Shown one piece after another: positions 15,386 to 23,800 of a DNA stretch of 64,000 bases. Position 1 is the stretch's first letter; every line of letters begins with the position of its first letter. The notes beneath the pieces were generated by a model. The model was not told the DNA's origin. It saw only the letters and a list, made by a program, of their open reading frames with translations, and made no database searches. The stretch spans positions 1,240,001 to 1,304,000 of the forward strand of contig JACKBQ010000001.1 in assembly GCA_020634455.1 (NCBI GenBank), in the 5' to 3' direction. This DNA comes from Ardenticatenaceae bacterium. GTDB lineage: Bacteria > Chloroflexota > Anaerolineae > Promineifilales > Promineifilaceae. A program made the position numbers and the translations under genes.

Positions 15386-16933
15386 CTACATTGGCGAAAT
15401 TCCGTGCTTTTTCGGCGCGTGATGTTCGCGTTTGGATAGCGTCAGCTCCAGGGCACGGATGAGCGCGGTGCGCGTGTCGCGCGGCTGGATCACATCGTCA
15501 ATCAGGCCACGCGAGGCGGCGACGTAGGGATTGTTGAACTGCTTTTCGTACTGCTCGGTCAGCTCCTGACGCTTGGCTTCGGGGTCTTCGGCCTCCTGCA
15601 CCTCTTTGCGGAACAGGATGTTGACCGCACCCTCCGCGCCCATCACGGCGATTTCGGCATTGGGCCAGGCGTAGAGCAAGTCGCCACGCAGCCCCTTGCT
15701 GCTCATCACACAATACGCGCCGCCATAGCTTTTGCGCAGGATCACCATCAATTTGGGCACGGTGGCTTCGCTGTAGGCGTAAATCATGCGTGCCCCGTTG
15801 CGGATGATGCCGCCGTACTCCTGGTCTTTGCCGGGCAAAAAGCCGGGCACATCTTGCAGGGTGATGACGGGGATGTTGTAGGCGTCGCAAATGCGGATGA
15901 AGTGGGTGGCTTTGATGGACGCTTTGATGTCTACACAGCCCGCCAGCACCATCGGCTGGTTGGCGACGATGCCCACCACGTAGCCGTTGAGCCGGGCAAA
16001 ACCGACCACCATGTTTTCAGCCCACAGTTGGTGAACTTCGAAGAAACGGCCGTCATCGACCAAACTATGAATCACCCGGCGTACATCGTAGGGCTTGTGT
16101 GGGTCGGTGGGTACAACCTGCTCCAACTCCGGCGTGCGTCGGTTCGGATCATCCACCGGGCGGATGTAGGGCGGGTCTTCCTTGTTGTTGCTGGGCAGGT
16201 AGCTCAGCAGCTCGCGCACGCGCAGCAGGCATTCCCGGTCGTCGCTGGTGAGGAAATGGCAGACGCCGCTTTCCTGGCTGTGCATCAGCCCGCCGCCCAG
16301 CTCTTCAAAGGTGACTTCTTCCTGCATCACCGCCTTCACCACCTGCGGCCCGGTGATGAACATGTAGCTCTTCTCGGTCATAAAGACAAAGTCGGTGAGG
16401 GCGGGCGAGTACACTGCGCCACCTGCGCATGGCCCCATGATGACCGAAATTTGCGGGATGACGCCGGACGCCTCGCAGTTGGCGTCGAAGATTTTGGCGT
16501 AGCCGCCCAGGCTGTCTACCCCTTCCTGAATGCGTGCCCCGCCAGAGTCGTTGAGGGCGATAAATGGGTAGCCGTACTGGATTGCCATGCGCATTGCCTT
16601 CACAATCTTGTTGGCGTGCATTTCGCCCAGCGATCCGCCCATCACGCTGGCATCTTGCGAGGCGACCATGGCGTGACGGCCGTTTACCAGCCCAAAGCCT
16701 GTAATCACCCCATCGCCATAGCGGGAGCCCTTGCCGCCGACATAGCTGTCGTAGCGGGGCGTCACCAGCGAGTCAATTTCGTTAAACGTGCCGGGGTCGA
16801 ATAAAAGCTCTACGCGCTCCCGCGCTGTCAGCCGCCCCTTGCTATGCTGCCGCGCCGCATCTTTTTCTGTGCCCTGCGCAATGTCGCGTCGTTCTTGCAG
16901 CTCGTCTTTGTAATGTTGCATTTCTTTGATCAT
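15386..16933 (-). CDS. acyl-CoA carboxylase carboxyltransferase (PccB/AccD5-like)
   Basis: 515-residue carboxyltransferase of the propionyl/acetyl-CoA carboxylase beta family. It transfers CO2 from carboxybiotin to an acyl-CoA. Both crotonase-like halves are present. The first has LTARERVELLFDPGTF, SQDASVMGGSLGEMHANKI and the oxyanion-type GPCAGGAVYSP. The second has VPGFLPGKDQEYGGIIRNGA and KSYGGAYCVMSSKG. The position that is Asp in propionyl-specific enzymes (GGAYD) and Ile in the acetyl-accepting ScAccB is Cys here, so the substrate cannot be fixed from sequence. Lying between the PPTase gene and the carboxylase genes, it is a good source of malonyl- or methylmalonyl-CoA for the giant synthase upstream. 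Confidence 0.92.
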   Translation of the reverse strand: MIKEMQHYKDELQERRDIAQGTEKDAARQHSKGRLTARERVELLFDPGTFNEIDSLVTPRYDSYVGGKGSRYGDGVITGFGLVNGRHAMVASQDASVMGGSLGEMHANKIVKAMRMAIQYGYPFIALNDSGGARIQEGVDSLGGYAKIFDANCEASGVIPQISVIMGPCAGGAVYSPALTDFVFMTEKSYMFITGPQVVKAVMQEEVTFEELGGGLMHSQESGVCHFLTSDDRECLLRVRELLSYLPSNNKEDPPYIRPVDDPNRRTPELEQVVPTDPHKPYDVRRVIHSLVDDGRFFEVHQLWAENMVVGFARLNGYVVGIVANQPMVLAGCVDIKASIKATHFIRICDAYNIPVITLQDVPGFLPGKDQEYGGIIRNGARMIYAYSEATVPKLMVILRKSYGGAYCVMSSKGLRGDLLYAWPNAEIAVMGAEGAVNILFRKEVQEAEDPEAKRQELTEQYEKQFNNPYVAASRGLIDDVIQPRDTRTALIRALELTLSKREHHAPKKHGISPM

Positions 16934-16950
16934 TGCTTTTCCGTAATCTG

Positions 16951-17004
16951 TAATTGGTAATTAGTAACTGGTAATTTTTTGCTAATTACCAATTACTAAT
17001 TACT
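16951..17004. repeat. GGTAATTAGTAACTGG-type inverted repeat
   Basis: TAATTGGTAATTAGTAACTGGTAATT pairs imperfectly with AATTACCAATTACTAATTAC. The element lies between the PPTase stop and the carboxyltransferase start. Confidence 0.7.
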
Positions 17005-17008
17005 TGTT

Positions 17009-17713
17009 TTACTGTTCCACCACCAGCGTCAACACAAACCCATCCATTACCCGCCACCAGCCAGAAAAGTGGGGCGCGGGGTGGGGCAAACGGCCGTTAT
17101 CACACCACACCTTAAACGGCATCCAGCTATCAGACGGCCGTTCAACCGGATCGATCAAACAGGCCACCGCCCGCGTATCCACCGACAGCCCCAGATGCAG
17201 CGCTTTGAGGACGGATTCCTTGGCACTCCAAACGGCCGTTGTCAGCAAATCACGCTGCGCCCCGGCCACCTGCCGCACCAACAGCGCTTCCGTTTCGGTG
17301 AAATAATCGTCAATAAACGCCTCACCACGCGGCGCAACCTTTTCGATGTCGCAGCCGATGGGCCAGTTGGGTTTGGCAACGGCCGTAACCAATGCCTGCC
17401 CATGCGAATGGCTGAGCGAAATGCTGTACTGCCCATCCACCAGCGGCAGTTGCGAAGCAATCGTCGGCACGCCGTCGGCGTTATTGGCCACGGTGATCAG
17501 GTCCAGCGGCACCGTGGTGTGGCTGGTTTCCCAAATGACCGTTTGCAGCAGCCGCTTGGCCGTCCAACGACCCAGCAGCCAGTCGCGCCGCCGCTTTTCC
17601 GTGGTCAGCGTAGCCAGCCGGTCCGCCTCGCTGTCGCTGAGGAAGGTGGATTTATGGGGGGAAACGGCCGTTCGCGGCATCGTTTCATGGGATTGTGTGA
17701 GCCAGTGAATCAT
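17009..17713 (-). CDS. 4'-phosphopantetheinyl transferase, Sfp type
   Basis: 234-residue enzyme that moves phosphopantetheine from CoA onto carrier proteins. Motifs in order: SISLSHSHGQALVTAVA, GCDIEKVAPR (metal-binding Asp/Glu), and WSAKESVLKALHLGLSVD (the WxxKE(A/S)xxK signature). Length suits the Sfp/EntD class used for polyketide, non-ribosomal and PUFA systems. It follows the synthase by about 90 bp and is the natural activator of its four carrier repeats. Since those repeats carry Thr rather than Ser at the attachment point, this enzyme may have an unusual acceptor preference. Confidence 0.9.
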   Translation of the reverse strand: MIHWLTQSHETMPRTAVSPHKSTFLSDSEADRLATLTTEKRRRDWLLGRWTAKRLLQTVIWETSHTTVPLDLITVANNADGVPTIASQLPLVDGQYSISLSHSHGQALVTAVAKPNWPIGCDIEKVAPRGEAFIDDYFTETEALLVRQVAGAQRDLLTTAVWSAKESVLKALHLGLSVDTRAVACLIDPVERPSDSWMPFKVWCDNGRLPHPAPHFSGWWRVMDGFVLTLVVEQ

Positions 17714-17727
17714 TTTTATCCAGAAGT

Positions 17728-17801
17728 TCGGTTATCGGTAAACGGTGGTCGGTAATCGGTAAGCAAAACCGATCACCGTTTACGGATTACCGATTACCGA
17801 C
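17728..17801. repeat. GGTAATCGG-type intergenic repeat
   Basis: CGGTTATCGGTAAACGGTGGTCGG is mirrored by GATCACCGTTTACGGATTACC, a strong imperfect dyad, between the synthase stop and the PPTase start. Confidence 0.75.
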
Positions 17802-20800
17802 TAAAGTGAAACCTCACCCGGCAGCTGAACCGTCCGATAACCGTCCAGTTCCACAAACACGTTGCCGGATTTGTCCACAACTTGTGCCTTAAATGCCGCG
17901 CCGTCATCAATTGCTTCGACAATGGCGTACAGCCTGCCTTTGGCCTCCGCTTCTTGCCGGTAGGCGGTCACGCGGCCAATGGCCAGTGGGAGGGCCATCT
18001 GCTGCTTGGTGTGGATTTCCCACACGCCCGCCGTCTGGAAGCAAAACTCAACCAGACGCGGCGCGATCAGTTCGGGCGCGTTCGCTGGATTGGCGTTGGC
18101 GGGCAGATTTTCCGCCAGCAGGCCGATGGCTTTGTTGCCAGCCACCTGCACGCTTTCCAAAACCTGGTACGCCGGGCCGTGGAAGTAAATTTTGTAAATG
18201 TCGTCGGCCACGATGCTCATTTCCTCAGCTTTGGGAGCTTTGAACTTGAGCTTCTTGGCCTTCAGCGCTGTGGCTGCCAACCGCACGGTGGCGGTGAAGT
18301 GCAGCTTCTCCTGCACGCCGGTTTTCAGTTCGCGGCGGGAGTGCAGGCTGGTGTAAACGAGGATTTCTTTTTGGGAAGGAACGGCCGTTGCCGACAAAAT
18401 CAGCGTCTGCGGCTCCATCCGGTAAAACTTGAATGGCGCATGAAAATCTTCATTCTCGACGGCAACCACCGCATAACCGGGGGCTACTAGCGAAGCCAGT
18501 TCAGCAAACGTCTCCGTGCCCATCACGCCCGGCAGCAGCGGCGTGCCGTCCATGGCATGATCGAATAAAAACGGCTGTTCGTTCGGATTCAGCGTCGTTT
18601 CTGCCTGGAGGCCGCCGTACAGTTGGTAAGCCGTCACCTTGCCCACCATCAGCAGATCATTTTGGTTAACTTTTTCTAAATCGAGGCCGCCGGTGGGATG
18701 CCGCTCTTCAGTGAGAATGCCCAGCTTGCCGCCGACCAGAATCTCGCCCTTGAAGCCGCCCGCCACCAGTTCGCGGCGTACGGTGGGTACCCCCACCTCT
18801 GGCGGCAGCATTTCGATGCCCGCCATCTCCATAATTTTGGGAATGGAGCCGCGCGTGGCCATGCCGATGCCACCCCACGCCGTCCAATCGATGGCGATGC
18901 CCTTGGTGCCGGGCCGCGTGGTGCGGAAGCTACTGGTGAGCTTACACAGCAGGTCGTTGGCCGCGCTGTAGTCGGTCTGGCCGTTGTTGCCAAATCGCCC
19001 CGCCACCGAGCTAAACACCACCGTCGCCCCGATGGACATTTCCCCGGCGGCGCGCAGCAGGCTAAAGAAGCCGTCGGCCTTGATGTCGTACACCAGGTTA
19101 AACTGGGCCGCGTCTTTTTTGTCCAGCCCGCGGCTGATTTCGATGCCACCTGCGTGAACCAGCACGTCAATCTTGCCGTACTTTTCGCGGATTTCCTGGA
19201 CAACGGCCGTTACCGCTCCACCATCCAGCAAATTCACACTGTGGTAGATGGGCAAACCGCCCGCCGCCGTCACCGCTTCGATGGCCCGCAGCGCCGCTTC
19301 GGAGCGTTCAATCGCCATTAGCTTTTTGTCAATCAACACCGGCGTTGGCTTCTCGCCCGCCGCCTTGGCCTCCTCGATGAGCTGCGTCTTGAGCGCGTCC
19401 TTGTTGCGACGGAAAATAGCGATGTGCGGGTCGTCGGGTGCGGGCGCTTCTACCAAATCCAGCAGGTAGAAGATGCCGCCGCTGGCCGCCGCCAAATCGG
19501 CCACGATAGCGCTGGTGATGCCACCCGCCGCCCCTGTGACCACAAAGACGCTTTCCTTGTTCAGCGTCAGCCCCGGTTCACCGTCGGCGGCCGGTTGTTC
19601 GATGAGGGTAACGGCCGTTCGCAGTCCATCTTTGTAGCCCACCTCCACCACGCCAGGATCGGTTGTGGTTTCAGCAATGAGTTGGTCGGCTAAAGCGGCC
19701 GTTTTACGGCTTAGTTCAAAATCGACGGCTTTTACCAACGTGGACGGCCGTTCATGCCGATACGCCTTGGTAAAGCCGGTCACGCCGCCGCCCAGTGGGG
19801 CGCTCGCGCCTTCGGGACCATAACCATGCAGTCCACCCAGCCGCGTCGCGGACACCAGGAAGCTGCCCGCCTCGTTCACCACGTCGTACAAAACGCGCAT
19901 GGTGATGGACAGGTTTTTGACGCGGATGCGGTTGGCTTCGCGCCACGCCACCAAATTCATCGTCAGCAAATCCGACTCCACGTCCAGCGCGGGCAGCCAG
20001 TAGACGCCCTGGATCGCGCCATCGGCCAGCCAGGTTTGCAGCTGCGCTTCCAGTTCGGCCTGGGGCAGCGCGGCGTCCAGCGGCAGCACCGTCACGTTCA
20101 TCTTCTCCAACTTCTTCACGAGGGCTTTGCCCACGCCGCCGTCATCCAGCGCCACCACAACGCGGCTGGTTTCAGTGAAAACCACGTCTGTGGGTAGACA
20201 TTGGTCGAGCGCGGGTCGCAGAACGGCCGTTGCTACCCGGCGCGGAAACGTGTCAGCATCTTCGATTGTGTAGGGGGAGACGGCCGTTTGCGGGGTTGTT
20301 GGGGTGTCAGAGACGGCCGTTTCCGTCCGATCCTCACCCTGCAAACGGCTCTGTGCTTTTAAATCCGGCCGCATTTCCCGAACAAAACCAACCACCTTCG
20401 CCAACGTGTTGTAATCCCGCAGGTTCAAATCATCCCGGCGCGGAATGTCAAATGCCTGCCGGATGGCCACAAACGTTTCCGCCTGCTTCACCGTGTCGAT
20501 GCCTAAATCCGCTTCCAAATCTAAATCCGGCTCCAACATGTCCACCGGATAGCCCGTTTGCTCCGCGATGATGTTGAGCACTTTATCCATAACTTCATCG
20601 GAGTCAGTAATTGGTAATTGATAATTGGTAATTGGTTCATCGCTTACCGCTGGCGGCTCACTTTTTACTTCTAACTTTTCACTTTTCACTAAATCCGGCC
20701 GCATCTCCTTCACAAAACCAACCACTTTCGCCAGCGTGTTGTAATCCCGCAGGTTCAAATCATCTCGTCGCGGAATGTCAAACGCCTGCCTGATGGCCAC

Positions 20801-23800
20801 AAACGTTTCTGCTTGCTTCACCGTGTCAATGCCCAAATCTGCTTCCAAATCCAAATCAGGCTCCAACATATCCACCGGGTACCCCGTCTGTTCGGCGATG
20901 ATGTTCAGCACTTTGTCCATCACTTCATCGGAGTCGGTAATCGGTGGTCGGTAATCGGTGGTCGGTGGGGCAACTTCGGTCACCTTGTCACCTTGTCCCC
21001 CTGTCACCTTGTCATCTGCCAAATCAGGTCGCATCTCCTTTACAAACCCCACAACCCTCGCCAGCGTGTTGTAATCGCGCAGGTTCAAATCATCCCTTCG
21101 CGGAATATCAAACGCCTGGCGGATGGCGACGAAGGTTTCGGCTTGCTTCACTGTGTCGATGCCCAAATCCGCTTCCAAATCCAAATCCGGCTCCAGCATA
21201 TCCGCCGGGTAGCCCGTCTGCTCGGCGATGATGTTCAGCACCTTGTCCATCACTTCATCGGTAACTGGTAATTGGTAATTGGTAATTGGCTCGTTGCTGA
21301 CCGATGACAGTTCACTTTTAACTTCTAACTTTTCACTTTTCACTAACTCTGGCCGCATTTCCTTCACAAAGCCCACCACCTTGGCCAGCGTGTTGTAATC
21401 GCGCAGGTTCAAATCATCCCTTCGCGGAATATCAAACGCCTGGCGGATGGCGACAAAGGTTTCTGCCTGCTTCACCGTGTCGATGCCTAAGTCTGCTTCC
21501 AAATCCAAATCCGGTTCCAGCATGTCGCTGGGGTAGCCGGTTTGTTCGGCGATGATGGCGAGTACCTGCCCCGTGATCGTATCGGTCGGCACGGCCGTTT
21601 CTGGCAGCGGTGCAGGTGGCATTGTTTCGATCTTTGTTTCGATTGGTTTTACTTCAATAGGTTTAGCGGCAACGGCCGTTGGCTCTAGTTTAGGCCCAGT
21701 TTTTACAGGCGCTGGGGCAACTGGCTCCGGTTTTCTGACAATTGGTTCCGGCATTTTGATGGGTGCGGGCTGAACCGTAGCACCAATCGTACCATGTCCA
21801 ATTTGGGTACGAATCATCGGCTCTGTGCCATACTGCCAACTGCTTGGTGCCGGGGGTCTCCCTGGATTGCCCTTGGCCACGATGCGCAGATTGCGCTTCA
21901 CCACTTCCAGCTCGGCGTAGTCGTAGCCGCTGATCTGGTCCAGCCACTGCTGGTAACGCGGCTGGCTCTCGATGCGGTTTGGCCCGCCCGGAATGCGCCG
22001 CGTCAAGCTAAAGGCAATTTGCGAACCAAATCCCGCCGCCAGATGCAGCGAATATTGCACCGGATACCGTCCGCCTCGGCTCAGGTTGAGCTGGCCCAAA
22101 TCCGGGTCAACTTCTTTGTAGTTGGGCACAGGGGGCACGATACCGTGCTCAAGAATCTTGAGGGCAATCACGTCCTCAATGCCCACGCCCATCGGATGGC
22201 CGGTGAAGCCCTTGGTGTTGGCCACCACAATTTCCTTGGCCGCTTCGCCAAAATTCTCGCGCAGGGCCGTCACTTCGGCTGCCGCGCTGCCGCCACGGGC
22301 TGGGGTAAACGTCTCGTGGGACATAAACACCAGCTGCGGGGCGATGGCATACCGATTGAGGCCGTAGCGCCGCTCGGCGTTGGTGAGCAGATCGTTCATT
22401 ACCAGCGAGATGTGGTCTACGTCCAGCCGGGAACCGTGGAAGGCGCTGTTGCGGGTTTCGGTGCTCAGCAGCTCGACGATACCGCGCATCCCGCGCTCCT
22501 GCACTGCGTCTTCACTTTCCACGACGAGAGCGCAGGCTCCCATGCCCAAAATTGTGCCGTGACGCCGCTTGTCGAAGGGGAGGGCGGCTTCGTCCACGCG
22601 GTCGTCGGTGGCAGCTGCGCCCAGGGCCAGGAAACCAGCGCCAACCCACTCCATCAGGTGTTCGCCGGTCACATCATCGGCGGCGATGACCACGACGCGA
22701 CGGCAACGGCCGTTCCTTATCCAATCCTCCGCCATCGCCAATGCCTGAGTGGTGCTGGCACAGGCCGCATTTACCTGCGTGTTTGGACCACGTGCGCCGA
22801 TGTACTCAGCAAACTGGCTGTGCCCCATCGCCAAAATGCGGAAGATGAAGCGGCGGTCGAAGATGTACGGCTCGTTGGTGAGCTGTTCCCGGAGTGCGTT
22901 GATGCGCCGGGTAATTTCCAGCAGCGTCATCTGGTCGTTGGTCGTGCGGCGCAGCTCTTCCAGCATTTCTAGCTGTTCAAGGCGGCTCTGGTGCGCGTAG
23001 AACCGCTCAAAATCTTCGGCAAAACGGTCACCACCGGGGAAGGCGCTGGCAAAAATAACGCCTGTCTCGTCCCGCAGCGCCTCCGGCAGCATCCACTTTT
23101 GCGGCAGGGTGCTGCCCGTTGTTGTCTTTTTGTAAGTCATCGCCAGCGGAATACCTGCTTCGCGCAGGGCATCCAGCCCGGCGGCGATGGCCAGTTGCGT
23201 GGTGATGTCCAGCGCATCCACCAGTTTTTGCGGCACTTCGTACTCTTCCGCCAGATCAAAACTGCCGGGGCGACCCGCCAACCGAATGACTTCGTTCTGG
23301 TCATCAATTGTGGCAAAGCTGCCGTTGCCATCCGCATCTTTCACCAGCCGGGTGATTTGTTTGCCCACCATCTTGCGCCGGAACCGTTCGGGGATCAGGT
23401 CCACGAACTGCTCGCCGTGCAAAATGCGCAGCGCGTTGTCCGGGTCCATCACTGGCTTTTCTGCGCCAGGCAAGCCCAGACCTGTACCGCTAATCACCAC
23501 TGAGCCGAGGGGTTCCTGATGGCGCTGGTACGGCCGTTTGGCCACGGGCAACTGGGCATTAGAGATTGGGAGATTGGTTTGTATAGCCTGCGCCACGAGC
23601 TGCTGAATTGCTTCCACATTGGCCAGGCCGTTGCTGTTCATTTGGGGAGCCATCGCATCCACCCTTCCTTCTACCTGTGGTTTATCCACCACTGAATACT
23701 TTTCACTTTTCACTTCTAACTTTTTACTTTCTTCCGCGCCATATCCGGCTGCGTAAAGTCCACACAACGCCTGGTTAAACGACGCCATCGTGCCATTTTT

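Noticed and set aside
20355..21590. Regular ~330-bp repeats considered as a CRISPR or satellite array
   Set aside because: The units encode ACP domains in frame and the spacing is far too long for CRISPR.
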